From Halomonas sp. MCCC 1A13316 (lineage in GTDB: Bacteria > Pseudomonadota > Gammaproteobacteria > Pseudomonadales > Halomonadaceae), in contig NZ_CP053382.1 of NCBI RefSeq assembly GCF_014931605.1, positions 1,984,001 to 2,048,000 of the forward strand: a DNA stretch of 64,000 nt, in the 5' to 3' direction. The notes beneath the pieces are model-generated. The model saw nothing but the letters and a program-made list of their open reading frames with translations. It searched no databases and was not told the origin of the DNA. Made by a program: the position numbers and the translations under genes. This document shows, in pieces, positions 32,448 to 41,791 of the stretch; the first letter of the stretch is position 1, and each line of letters opens with the position of its first letter.

Positions 32448-33863
32448 ATGTCTACTTCCCCTTCCTCGGCTGAAGGCGTTTCGCGACGCCCCATGCGCCG
32501 CGAACTGCTCGAAGGCCCCATTGCGCTGACCCTGCTGCGCAAGTGCCTGCCCGTGGTGGGCGGCATGATTGCCATGATGAGCTTCAACCTGGTCGATACC
32601 TGGTTCATCGCCAGGTTGGGGGCAGTCCCGCTGGCGGCGGTGTCGTTCACCTTCCCGGTGGTATTCGCGGTGATCAGCCTGGCCATCGGTCTGGGTATCG
32701 GCACCTCGGCGGTGGTGGCGCGACGCCTGGGCCAGGGCGATATCGAGACCGTGCGGCGACGCGCCACCGACGCCGCGCTGCTGGCGCTGGTAGTTGGTGT
32801 GCTGTTGAGCCTGCTCGGCCTGGCCACGCTCGAGCCGCTATTCCGGCTCTTGGGGGCCGATGCAGCGCTGATGCCGCATATCCGGAACTACATGGGTATC
32901 TGGTACCTGGGCGCGGCGGCGGTGATCGTGCCGCGCGTGCTCAACAGCGTGCTGCGCGCCCAGGGCAATACGCTCATCCCTGGGCTGATGATGGCGCTGG
33001 CCGCATTGCTCAACGGTCTGCTCGACTGGCTGCTGATCTTCGGCGTGGGGCCGTTCCCGGCGCTGGGTGTACAGGGCGCGGCCTTGGCCACGCTGCTGAG
33101 CTGGAGCGCGATGACTGCGGCACTGTTCGGGCAACGTGAGCTGCGCGACTGTCTCGATCTGCGCCGACTCACCCTTGGTGGGCTCGTGGGTTCTTGGCGC
33201 GAGCTGTCGCGAATCGCCTTGCCCGCCGCCATCACCAGCGTATTCACACCCTTGGCCCTGGCGCTGATAACTCGCATCGTCGCCGGTCATGGCCACCATG
33301 CCGTGGCCGGCTATGGTGTCGGCACGCGCATCGAGGCCATCGCCCAAATCGCCGTGCTGGCACTCTCTATGACACTACCACCGCTGGTCAGCCAGAACGT
33401 GGGGGCAGGGCAGCACGAGCGCGTACGGCGTGCCATCTTCGGTTGCTTCGTTTTCGTGCTGGCATGGCAGCTCGGCGTATGGCTGTTGCTGCAACTATTG
33501 GCCCCCTGGCTGGTGGCTGGCTATACCGCTGGGGAAGCGACGGCAGCGGTGCTACGCGACTTTCTGTGGTGGGTGCCGCTGGGTCTCGGCGCCCAGGGCG
33601 TGGTGATCCTGGCGGTATCCTCGTTCAATGCTTTGCACGAACCCTCCCGAGCCATGCGTCTCTCGGTGATTCGTTTGTTTCTGCTCACGGTTCCGCTGGC
33701 CTGGCTGGGTGGTGCGATAGGAGATACCCAGGGCATCTTCATCGGCCTGTTCCTGGCCAACGTGCTGGTGGGACTGGTGGCGTGGCGAACCCTGCATCGG
33801 CGGCTCGATGCCATGCGTGCCGAAGAGGTAGAACTCAGGGGCGGTTCAGTCAATTCTCTTTAG
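32448..33863 (+). CDS. MATE-family efflux transporter
   Basis: A 471-residue inner-membrane multidrug/toxin exporter with twelve predicted helices in two MatE repeats. The first repeat starts near GPIALTLLRKCLPVVGGMIA and the second near LSRIALPAAITSVFTPLALA, with the typical LGQGDIETVRRR and NVGAGQHERVRRAIF loops. Coupling ion (Na+ or H+) and cargo are unknown. It lies between the valine and glutarate gene sets without an obvious link to either. The N-terminus (MSTSPSSAEG) is short and soluble. Confidence 0.9.
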   Translation: MSTSPSSAEGVSRRPMRRELLEGPIALTLLRKCLPVVGGMIAMMSFNLVDTWFIARLGAVPLAAVSFTFPVVFAVISLAIGLGIGTSAVVARRLGQGDIETVRRRATDAALLALVVGVLLSLLGLATLEPLFRLLGADAALMPHIRNYMGIWYLGAAAVIVPRVLNSVLRAQGNTLIPGLMMALAALLNGLLDWLLIFGVGPFPALGVQGAALATLLSWSAMTAALFGQRELRDCLDLRRLTLGGLVGSWRELSRIALPAAITSVFTPLALALITRIVAGHGHHAVAGYGVGTRIEAIAQIAVLALSMTLPPLVSQNVGAGQHERVRRAIFGCFVFVLAWQLGVWLLLQLLAPWLVAGYTAGEATAAVLRDFLWWVPLGLGAQGVVILAVSSFNALHEPSRAMRLSVIRLFLLTVPLAWLGGAIGDTQGIFIGLFLANVLVGLVAWRTLHRRLDAMRAEEVELRGGSVNSL

Positions 33864-33901
33864 AAAAAAGTGGCGAAGGCTTGGCAGAGGATCTAGTTTG
33901 G

Positions 33902-33924
33902 TCTACATTTGTTAAAAATGTAGA
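33902..33924. promoter_or_regulatory. Perfect palindrome upstream of gcdH, candidate LysR operator
   Basis: TCTACATTT (33902-33910), five bases, AAATGTAGA (33916-33924): exact 9-bp arms in an AT-rich leader 22 bp before gcdH. The layout suits a LysR regulator such as GcdR, which is not encoded in this window. As RNA it could also form a hairpin. Confidence 0.5.
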
Positions 33925-33945
33925 AATTATTTCAGGAGAGCCGCC

Positions 33946-35127
33946 ATGAGCCAGATCACCCCCGTGACTTGGGAAGACCCGTTCCGCCTGATCGACCAGC
34001 TCGACGAAGACGAGCGTATGGTCCTTCAGACCGCCCACGACTACTGTCAGGACAAGCTGATGCCGCGGGTGCTCGAGGCCAACCGTTACGAGCGCTTCGA
34101 CCGTGAAATCATGAACGAAATGGGCGAGCTGGGCCTGCTCGGCGCAACCATCGACGGCTATGGCTGTGCCGGCATGAACTACGTCAGCTACGGTCTGATC
34201 GCCCGCGAGGTTGAGCGCGTCGATTCCGGTTACCGCAGTGCCATGAGCGTGCAGTCGAGCCTGGTGATGTATCCCATCCACGCCTTCGGCAGTGAAGCGC
34301 AGCGCGAGAAATACCTGCCCAAGCTGGCCACCGGCGAGTGGGTGGGGGCTTTCGGCCTCACCGAGCCGGACCACGGCTCCGACCCGGGCAACATGTCCAC
34401 GCGCGCCGTGCGTACCGAGAATGGTTGGCGGCTCAACGGCACCAAGACCTGGATCACCAACTCTCCGATCGCCGACGTTTTCGTGGTGTGGGCGCGGGAC
34501 GAGGAGGGCGTGGTCAACGGCTTCATTCTCGAGAAGGGCATGACGGGGCTTTCCGCCCCCAAGATCGAAGGCAAGTTCAGCCTGCGTGCCTCCGTTACCG
34601 GGCAGATCGCCATGCAGGATGTGGAAGTGACCGACGAACAGCGCCTGCCGGGCGTCACCGGGCTCAAGGGGCCGTTCTCGTGCCTCAACCGCGCCCGTTA
34701 CGGCATCGCCTGGGGCAGCATGGGGGCCGCCGAGGCCTGCTGGCACGCTGCCCGCCAGTACACACTCGACCGCAAGCAATTCGGCCGTCCGCTGGCCGCC
34801 AATCAGCTGATCCAGAAGAAGCTCGCCGACATGCAGACCGAGATAGCGCTGGGCCTGCAGGCGGCGCTGCGCGTGGGCCGCATGATCGATGCGGGCCAAC
34901 TGGTCCCGGAGGCGATCTCGCTGATCAAGCGCAACAACTGCGGCAAGGCACTCGACATCGCCCGTGTCGCCCGCGACATGCACGGCGGCAACGGCATCGC
35001 CGACGAGTACCACGTCATTCGCCACATGATGAATCTCGAGGCGGTCAATACCTACGAAGGCACCCACGACGTGCATGCACTGATTCTTGGTCGGGCGCAG
35101 ACGGGCCTGCAAGCTTTCGCAAATTGA
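33946..35127 (+). CDS. gcdH: Glutaryl-CoA dehydrogenase
   Basis: FAD enzyme that oxidises and decarboxylates glutaryl-CoA to crotonyl-CoA, used in lysine and glutarate degradation. The 393-residue protein has [55 protein letters not shown] and the catalytic Glu in [18 protein letters not shown]. These are the GcdH patterns rather than those of straight-chain acyl-CoA dehydrogenases. A CAGGAGA ribosome-binding site and a palindromic operator candidate precede it; a CoA-transferase gene follows 25 bp later. Confidence 0.95.
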   Translation: MSQITPVTWEDPFRLIDQLDEDERMVLQTAHDYCQDKLMPRVLEANRYERFDREIMNEMGELGLLGATIDGYGCAGMNYVSYGLIAREVERVDSGYRSAMSVQSSLVMYPIHAFGSEAQREKYLPKLATGEWVGAFGLTEPDHGSDPGNMSTRAVRTENGWRLNGTKTWITNSPIADVFVVWARDEEGVVNGFILEKGMTGLSAPKIEGKFSLRASVTGQIAMQDVEVTDEQRLPGVTGLKGPFSCLNRARYGIAWGSMGAAEACWHAARQYTLDRKQFGRPLAANQLIQKKLADMQTEIALGLQAALRVGRMIDAGQLVPEAISLIKRNNCGKALDIARVARDMHGGNGIADEYHVIRHMMNLEAVNTYEGTHDVHALILGRAQTGLQAFAN

Positions 35128-35152
35128 ATACGCGGCGACGCGAGGAGTGAGC

Positions 35153-36370
35153 ATGAGCCGACCGCTGGAAGGCATCACGGTGCTCGATATGTCGCGTGTG
35201 TTGGCCGGCCCCTGGGCCGGTCAGCTGCTTGCCGACCTCGGGGCGCGCGTGATCAAGATCGAGCATCCCCAGCGTGGTGACGACACCCGTGGCTGGGGGC
35301 CGCCGTGGCTTGATGAAGATCTGGAGGCGGGAAGTGACGTCGAGAGGGTGGCGGCCTATTTTCTGTGCGCCAACCGTGGCAAGCAGTCGCTGGCGGTAGA
35401 TATCGCGAGCGAGCGGGGCCAGGCGCTGATTCGCCAGCTCGCCGAGGGCGCCGATATCATGCTCGAGAATTTCAAGGTCGGCGGTCTGGCCAAGTACGGT
35501 CTCGACTACGCCAGCCTGAAGGCGCTCAATCCGCGTTTGATCGGCTGTTCGATCACCGGCTTCGGTCAGGACGGGCCCTACGCACACCGGGCCGGCTACG
35601 ACTTCATGATCCAGGCCATGGGCGGATTAATGAGTATCGGCGGCGAGCCGGACGGCATGCCGATGAAGACCGGTGTGGCGATCACCGACGTGATGACGGG
35701 GCTCTACGCCACCATCGGCGTGCTTGCGGCCCTGCACGAGCGAGACCGCACCGGCGAAGGGCGACACGTGGACGTGGCGCTGCTCGACGTACAGGTAGCG
35801 GCGCTGGCCAATCAGGCACTCAACGCCCTGGTCAGCGGCGTCTCGCCCGAACGCCATGGCAACGCCCATCCCAACATCGTGCCCTATCAGGCCTTTGCCT
35901 GTGCCGACGGTCATCTAGTCCTGACGGTGGGCAACGACAGCCAGTTCACGCGGTTGGCCGAACTGCTGGGCCATCCCGAATGGGCTGATGATCCGGCATA
36001 TGCCACCAATGCCGCCCGCGTGGGCAATCGTGGCGTATTGGTGCCGCTGATCCAGGCGATCTTCCTGACGCGCAAGCGCGACGAATGGCTGGCCGAGCTC
36101 GAGGCTCGCGGCATTCCTGCCGGGCCGATCAATACCATCGCGGAAGTCTTCGACGATCCCCAGGTCAAGCACCGGCACATGCAGCGCACGCTCAAGCGCG
36201 GTGAGCTCGAGGTGCCGCAGGTGGCCTGTCCATTGCGCTTCAATAGCCAGCCCGCCGTCAGCGAGGTAGCACCGCCCCGGCTGGGCCAGGACAGCGATAC
36301 GATACTCGCCGAGATGGGCCTGAACGCCGACGATATCGAGCGGCTGCGGCGCGAGGGTATCGTTCGTTAG
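35153..36370 (+). CDS. Class III CoA-transferase, probable succinyl-CoA:glutarate CoA-transferase
   Basis: A 405-residue family III (CaiB/BaiF) transferase that moves CoA from a donor to an acid. The N-terminus reads [20 protein letters not shown] and the catalytic Asp is in [17 protein letters not shown] [19 protein letters not shown]. Next to gcdH, the obvious substrate is glutarate, giving glutaryl-CoA (GcdG/SUGCT role). ATG 35153 follows GAGGAG. Its stop codon overlaps the convergent ppsR stop. Confidence 0.9.
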   Translation: MSRPLEGITVLDMSRVLAGPWAGQLLADLGARVIKIEHPQRGDDTRGWGPPWLDEDLEAGSDVERVAAYFLCANRGKQSLAVDIASERGQALIRQLAEGADIMLENFKVGGLAKYGLDYASLKALNPRLIGCSITGFGQDGPYAHRAGYDFMIQAMGGLMSIGGEPDGMPMKTGVAITDVMTGLYATIGVLAALHERDRTGEGRHVDVALLDVQVAALANQALNALVSGVSPERHGNAHPNIVPYQAFACADGHLVLTVGNDSQFTRLAELLGHPEWADDPAYATNAARVGNRGVLVPLIQAIFLTRKRDEWLAELEARGIPAGPINTIAEVFDDPQVKHRHMQRTLKRGELEVPQVACPLRFNSQPAVSEVAPPRLGQDSDTILAEMGLNADDIERLRREGIVR

Positions 36371-37200
36371 CGCGGCGAGAAGCGCCGAGTCAGCCCCGTC
36401 TCGGCGATCATGCGGGTCGAGATCTCCTCGATGGAGAAGCGTGTGGTGTCGATATAGGGGATATGCATCTGGCGATAGAGCCCTTCGGCCTGCTCCACTT
36501 CCTGGACGCACTGATCCAGCGAGCTGTAGCGGCTGTTGGGGCGCCGTTCATGGCGAATGGCGGTCAGCCGGCGAGGATCGATGGTCAGTCCGAACAGTTT
36601 GTGGCGGTACTGGGCGAGGGCCCGTGGCAGCTTGAGACTGCCGTCCTCGTCGAGATCGTCCTCGGTGAGCGGATAGTTGGCGGCGCGTATACCGAACTGC
36701 AGGGCGAGATAGAGCGAGGTCGGCGTCTTGCCGCAGCGTGACACCCCGACCAGGATGACGTCGGCCTGGTCGTATTGGTGGGTGCGAGCACCGTCGTCGT
36801 TATCGAGGGCGAAGTGGACCGAGTGGATGCGATCCATGTAGACCTCGTCCTGCCCGATGGAGTGAGTGCGGCCCACGGTATAGCTCGAGTGAGTGCCGAG
36901 CTCCTTTTCCAGCGGCTTGAGGAAGGTCGAGAAGATGTCGATCTTGAAACCGGGCGCGCTGCGGATAACCTCGCGGATCGATTCGTCGACGATGGTGTCG
37001 ATGATGATCGGCTCCTCGCCATCACGCGCCGCGGCGCCGGTAATGATATCGACCAGGGTTCGCGCCTTGTCGATGGTGTCGATATAGGGCTTGGTGAGCA
37101 TGCGCAGCTCGACGTTCTCGAACTGCGCAAGCAGGCTGCGACCCAGGCTCTCGGCGGTAATGCCGGTGCCGTCGGAGATGAAAAAGGCGGTTCGGGACAT
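36367..37200 (-). CDS. ppsR: Phosphoenolpyruvate synthase regulatory protein (kinase/pyrophosphorylase)
   Basis: Bifunctional DUF299 protein that inactivates PEP synthase by ADP-dependent phosphorylation of a Thr and reactivates it by phosphorolysis. The 277-residue protein begins [20 protein letters not shown] and has the P-loop [15 protein letters not shown] near residues 153-167, then YPLTEDDL. Normal length. It diverges from ppsA, its target. Its stop (36367-36369) interlocks with the CoA-transferase stop (36368-36370). Confidence 0.95.
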   Translation of the reverse strand: MSRTAFFISDGTGITAESLGRSLLAQFENVELRMLTKPYIDTIDKARTLVDIITGAAARDGEEPIIIDTIVDESIREVIRSAPGFKIDIFSTFLKPLEKELGTHSSYTVGRTHSIGQDEVYMDRIHSVHFALDNDDGARTHQYDQADVILVGVSRCGKTPTSLYLALQFGIRAANYPLTEDDLDEDGSLKLPRALAQYRHKLFGLTIDPRRLTAIRHERRPNSRYSSLDQCVQEVEQAEGLYRQMHIPYIDTTRFSIEEISTRMIAETGLTRRFSPR

Positions 37201-37451
37201 GGCGTCGAGGGTATCCGTGATGATTCGAATATCTCATTGTCACGGCTCGTGGCGCCGTCGGCAAGGCGTGATGCTAGTGACATTGGATAACCTTTCGACT
37301 ACAGGAAACGCAAGAATCCGGCAGTTGTTGTAAAAAACCTCCAGTGACTTCGATGTTAGACCAATGGCGAATATGGCCGCTTGCGTTTAAGGTGGGCAGC
37401 ATTGCGCTTTTCGCCTGAAGTCTAGGCAACGGACATCATTGGAGGGATAAC

Positions 37452-39824
37452 GTGGAAGACTACATCCTGTGGTTCGATCAGCTCGGCATGGACGATGTGG
37501 AGCGGGTGGGTGGCAAGAACGCCTCGCTTGGCGAGATGATCTCAAATCTTTCGGGTGCCGGCGTGACCGTGCCCGGCGGCTTTGCCACCACGGCCCATGC
37601 CTACCGTGAATTCCTCGCCCATGAGGGCCTCAACGAGCGTATCAACCAGGCTCTGGCTCGGCTCGACGTCGACGACGTCGCCGAACTCTCCCGCGTGGGT
37701 GCCGAGATTCGCCAGTGGGTGATCGACACGCCGTTGCCGCCTTCCTTCGAGGAGCATCTGCGCAGCGCCTATGACCAATTGGTCAGCCAGCACCCTAACC
37801 TCAAGGCGGCTGTACGCAGCTCGGCTACCGCCGAGGACTTGCCCGATGCTTCCTTCGCGGGGCAGCAGGAAACCTTCCTCAACATCGAGGGCTTCGACAA
37901 CATCAAGCGTGCCGTACACGAGGTGTTCGCCTCGCTGTTCAACGACCGTGCCATTTCCTATCGCGTGCACCGCGGCTACGCCCACGAGAACGTGGCGTTG
38001 TCGGCGGGCATTCAGAAGATGGTGCGCTCGGAGACCGGTGCCTCTGGCGTGATGTTCACGCTGGATACGGAATCGGGCTACCGCGAAGCAGTGTTCGTCA
38101 CCGCTTCCTGGGGCCTGGGCGAGACGGTAGTGCAGGGCTCGGTCAACCCCGATGAATTCTACGTGCACAAGTCGACCCTGGCCGCCGGTCGGCCTGCGGT
38201 GCTGCGGCGCAACCTAGGCTCCAAGCTGATCAAGATGATCTACAGCGACGATGCCAGTGCCGGCAAGTCGGTCTCCACCGTGGACGTACCGCTCAGTGAT
38301 CGTGCCCGCTTCTGCATCAGTGACGATCAGGTGATGGCGCTGGCTCGCCAGGCGGTCACTATCGAGCAGCACTACGGTAGACCGATGGACATCGAGTGGG
38401 CGCTGGACGGCGACGACGGCGAACTCTACATCGTCCAGGCGCGTCCGGAGACCGTGGTATCCCAGCAGGAGGGCGGCAAGCTCGAGCGTTTCCACCTCAA
38501 GGAGAAGGGACGCACGTTGGTCACCGGCCGGGCTATCGGCCAGCGAATTGGCCGCGGAGCAGTGAAGATCGTGTTCACCCCGGAAGAGATGGACAAGGTC
38601 AACGCCGGCGATGTGCTGGTCACCGACATGACCGACCCCGACTGGGAGCCGATCATGAAGCGCGCCTCGGCGATCGTAACCAATCGCGGCGGTCGTACCT
38701 GCCACGCGGCGATTATCGCACGCGAGCTGGGTATACCCGCCGTGGTGGGCTGCGGCGACGCCACCGAGATTCTGGAGGACGGCCGCGACGTTACGGTTTC
38801 CTGCGCCGAAGGCGACACCGGCCATGTCTACGAGGGCCTGCTGGATTACGATCGGCGTGTTACCAGCGTCGACTCGATGCCCGAGATCCCGTTCAAGATC
38901 ATGATGAACGTCGGCAACCCCGACCGCGCCTTCAGCTTCGCCAGCTTGCCTCATGCCGGCATCGGCCTGGCGCGCCTGGAGTTCATCATCAACCGCATGA
39001 TCGGCGTGCACCCCAAGGCGCTGCTCGAGTACGACACCTTGCCACTCGACCTGCAGCAGACCATCAACCTGCGTACTGCCGGCTATGCCAGCCCCGTGGA
39101 CTTCTACGTCGACAAGCTGGTCGAGGGTATTTCTACCCTGGCGGCGGCGTTCCACCCGCAGCGGGTGATCGTGCGGCTCTCCGATTTCAAATCGAACGAA
39201 TACGAGAACCTGATCGGCGGTAAGCTCTACGAGCCGGGCGAAGAGAATCCCATGCTCGGCTTCCGTGGTGCCTCGCGGTATATCTCCGATGCCTTCCGTC
39301 CCTGCTTCGAACTCGAGTGTCGGGCGCTCAAGCGCGTGCGCGATGTGATGGGATTCGACAACATCGAGATCATGGTGCCGTTCGTGCGCACTACCGAAGA
39401 GGCGCGTGAGGTCGTCGAGCTGATGGCGGCCAATGGCCTCAAGCGAGGTGACAACGGCCTCAAGATCATCATGATGTGTGAGTTGCCGGCCAATGCGCTG
39501 CTGGCCGAGGAATTCCTCGAACACTTCGATGGCTTCTCCATCGGATCCAACGACCTGACCCAGCTGACGCTGGGCCTGGACCGCGACTCGGGTATCGTGG
39601 CGCACCTGTTCGACGAGCGTAATCCTGCGGTGAAACGCCTGCTGGCCATGGCCATCCAGGCCTGCAAGGCCAAGGGCAAGTACGTCGGCATCTGTGGCCA
39701 GGGCCCCTCCGATCACCCCGATCTTGCCAAATGGCTCATGGAGCAAGGCATCGACTCCGTTTCGCTCAACCCTGATGCAGTGTTGGAAACCTGGTTCATG
39801 CTAGCGGGTGAGACACTCTCATAG
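37452..39824 (+). CDS. ppsA: Phosphoenolpyruvate synthase
   Basis: Makes PEP from pyruvate and ATP for gluconeogenesis, the main need of a cell living on amino and organic acids. The 790-residue protein has the N-terminal ATP-grasp segment ([32 protein letters not shown]), the swivelling His domain [20 protein letters not shown] with the phosphorylated His and regulatory Thr, and the C-terminal PEP-binding domain with [19 protein letters not shown]. It starts with GTG behind GGAGGGATAAC. Divergent ppsR controls it. Confidence 0.97.
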   Translation: MEDYILWFDQLGMDDVERVGGKNASLGEMISNLSGAGVTVPGGFATTAHAYREFLAHEGLNERINQALARLDVDDVAELSRVGAEIRQWVIDTPLPPSFEEHLRSAYDQLVSQHPNLKAAVRSSATAEDLPDASFAGQQETFLNIEGFDNIKRAVHEVFASLFNDRAISYRVHRGYAHENVALSAGIQKMVRSETGASGVMFTLDTESGYREAVFVTASWGLGETVVQGSVNPDEFYVHKSTLAAGRPAVLRRNLGSKLIKMIYSDDASAGKSVSTVDVPLSDRARFCISDDQVMALARQAVTIEQHYGRPMDIEWALDGDDGELYIVQARPETVVSQQEGGKLERFHLKEKGRTLVTGRAIGQRIGRGAVKIVFTPEEMDKVNAGDVLVTDMTDPDWEPIMKRASAIVTNRGGRTCHAAIIARELGIPAVVGCGDATEILEDGRDVTVSCAEGDTGHVYEGLLDYDRRVTSVDSMPEIPFKIMMNVGNPDRAFSFASLPHAGIGLARLEFIINRMIGVHPKALLEYDTLPLDLQQTINLRTAGYASPVDFYVDKLVEGISTLAAAFHPQRVIVRLSDFKSNEYENLIGGKLYEPGEENPMLGFRGASRYISDAFRPCFELECRALKRVRDVMGFDNIEIMVPFVRTTEEAREVVELMAANGLKRGDNGLKIIMMCELPANALLAEEFLEHFDGFSIGSNDLTQLTLGLDRDSGIVAHLFDERNPAVKRLLAMAIQACKAKGKYVGICGQGPSDHPDLAKWLMEQGIDSVSLNPDAVLETWFMLAGETLS

Positions 39825-39849
39825 TAAAGTTTGCTTTAGTTACAAACTT

Positions 39850-39882
39850 GCCCGATTGATGGCTCTCAATCGGGCTTTTTTT
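39850..39882 (+). terminator. Intrinsic terminator of ppsA
   Basis: GCCCGATTG (39850-39858), 8-base loop, CAATCGGGC (39867-39875), then seven T residues (39876-39882). A textbook Rho-independent terminator. Confidence 0.9.
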
Positions 39883-39929
39883 CGCCTATGCTGTACACCT
39901 CTTACATGGAGTTACCGAGAGGCCCACTC

Positions 39930-41759
39930 ATGGACATCCGATCAGTTTCCTTTCGTCGATACTGGTTAGTTACCGTTACTTCAGCTTGCATGCTGGGCAC
40001 GCCGCTGTTGGCAACTTCCGAGGTGGCCTTTCAGTACGAAGCCCCGGCCATCGAGCCGGAGGCCGCGTCAGGCTATAACGAGAAACCCGGCTGGGCCACC
40101 GAGAGCTTTGCCGTGGCGGCAGCCAATCCCCTGGCCACCGATGCCGGCTACCAGGTGCTGAAGGCCGGAGGCTCGGCAGTGGATGCTGCCATCGCCGTGC
40201 AGATGGTGCTGACCCTGGTGGAGCCCCAATCGAGCGGCATCGGCGGCGGCGCTTTTCTGATGCATTACGATGGCAATGAGGTGAAGACCTACGATGGACG
40301 CGAGACGGCTCCTAGCGCAGCCAGCGAGTCGTTGTTCCTCAATGGCGAGGGCGAGCCTCTCGAATTCATGGACGCGGCGGCCAGCGGTCTCTCTGTCGGC
40401 GTACCTGGAACCGTGCGCATGCTCGAAATGGCTCATGAAAAACATGGCAACCTGCCCTGGGCGGAGCTGTTCGCGCCAGCCATCACCTTGGCCGAGGAAG
40501 GCTTCGAGGTCAGTCCCCGGCTGCATAGCAGCCTTGCTGCCGAGGAGAGGCTTCGCGATGACCCGCTTGCCGGCGAGTTCTATTACACCGAGGAGGGTGA
40601 GCCACTGCCTCAAGGGCATCAGCTGAAGAACCCGGCACTCGCCGAGATCCTGCAGGATATTGCCGAGAACGGAAGCAAGGCGCTGCACACCGGACCAATT
40701 GCCGAGAATCTCGTCCAACGGGTGCAGAGTCATCCCGAACGGCCGGGGGCGATCAGCCTGGAGGATATGGCCACTTATGTAGCGAAGGAGAGAGACCCGC
40801 TGTGTACCGACTGGCAGGATTACCGAGTCTGCGGTTTCCCGCCGCCGTCTTCGGGGCATCTCACTATCATGCAGATACTGGGCATTCTGGAGAACCTGCC
40901 GGCCCTCGATGAGCCGCTGGAGGAGGACCGCCCCAGCACCGAGTGGCTGCACCGTTTCCTCGAGGCGTCACGGCTGGCCTTCGCCGACCGCAACAAGTAC
41001 ATCGCCGATCCGGACTTCGTCAATCCTCCCGGCGGCGACTGGAACAGCATGCTTGCTGAAGAGTACCTGGACGAGCGTGCCGAACTGGTCGAAGAGAGCA
41101 GCATGGGGCCCGACGGGGCCGAACCAGGCAATCCCGGGGACGTGGAAACGGCTTGGGCCGTGCAGCCCTTGCAACCCGAGTACGGTACCAGCCACATCAG
41201 CATCATCGATGAAGAGGGCAATTCCGTGGCCATGACCACTACCATCGAGTCTGCTTTCGGCTCGCGTATCCTGACCGACGGCGGCACCGGGCTACCGGGT
41301 GGTTACCTACTCAACAATGAGCTCACCGACTTTTCGTTCCGACCGCTGGACGTCGACGGATCGCCGATCGCCAACCGTGTCGAGGCCGGCAAGCGGCCAC
41401 GCTCCAGCATGAGCCCGACGCTGGTATTCGACCGTGAGAGCGGCGAGCTGATCGCCAGCCTCGGCTCGCCGGGCGGTGCTGCGATCATCCATTACACCGC
41501 CAAGGCTCTGGTGGCCATGCTCGACTGGGGGCTGGATGCGCAGGAGGCGCTCGACCTGCCTCATGCCATTACGCTGGGTGGTCCGGCCTACCTCGAGGAG
41601 GGGCGCTTCTCGGCTCAAGTGATCGAGGAACTCAACCAACTCGGCCACGAAGCCAGTGAGCGTGAGCTGGTCAGTGGCCTGCAGGCGATCCAGCGCACCG
41701 AGGAAGGATTCTTCGGTGGCGCCGACCCGCGCCGTGAGGGTGTGGTGATGGGGAATTGA
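39930..41759 (+). CDS. ggt: Gamma-glutamyltransferase (periplasmic)
   Basis: Hydrolyses or transfers the gamma-glutamyl group of glutathione and related compounds. From ATG 39930 it has 609 residues with an N-terminal signal segment (YWLVTVTSACMLGTPLLA). The precursor cleaves itself before the Thr of QPEYGTSHISIIDEEGN to give large and small subunits. Other motifs: KAGGSAVDAAIAVQMVL, SSGIGGGAFLMHY, DGRETAPSAAS, PSSGHLTIMQ and RPRSSMSPTLVF. AUG at 39888 would put nine extra residues before the signal and is less likely. It stands alone between ppsA and a convergent phosphodiesterase gene. Confidence 0.93.
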   Translation: MDIRSVSFRRYWLVTVTSACMLGTPLLATSEVAFQYEAPAIEPEAASGYNEKPGWATESFAVAAANPLATDAGYQVLKAGGSAVDAAIAVQMVLTLVEPQSSGIGGGAFLMHYDGNEVKTYDGRETAPSAASESLFLNGEGEPLEFMDAAASGLSVGVPGTVRMLEMAHEKHGNLPWAELFAPAITLAEEGFEVSPRLHSSLAAEERLRDDPLAGEFYYTEEGEPLPQGHQLKNPALAEILQDIAENGSKALHTGPIAENLVQRVQSHPERPGAISLEDMATYVAKERDPLCTDWQDYRVCGFPPPSSGHLTIMQILGILENLPALDEPLEEDRPSTEWLHRFLEASRLAFADRNKYIADPDFVNPPGGDWNSMLAEEYLDERAELVEESSMGPDGAEPGNPGDVETAWAVQPLQPEYGTSHISIIDEEGNSVAMTTTIESAFGSRILTDGGTGLPGGYLLNNELTDFSFRPLDVDGSPIANRVEAGKRPRSSMSPTLVFDRESGELIASLGSPGGAAIIHYTAKALVAMLDWGLDAQEALDLPHAITLGGPAYLEEGRFSAQVIEELNQLGHEASERELVSGLQAIQRTEEGFFGGADPRREGVVMGN

Positions 41760-41791
41760 CCCGCTTCGGTGACACCCGTCTGGGCGTCACA

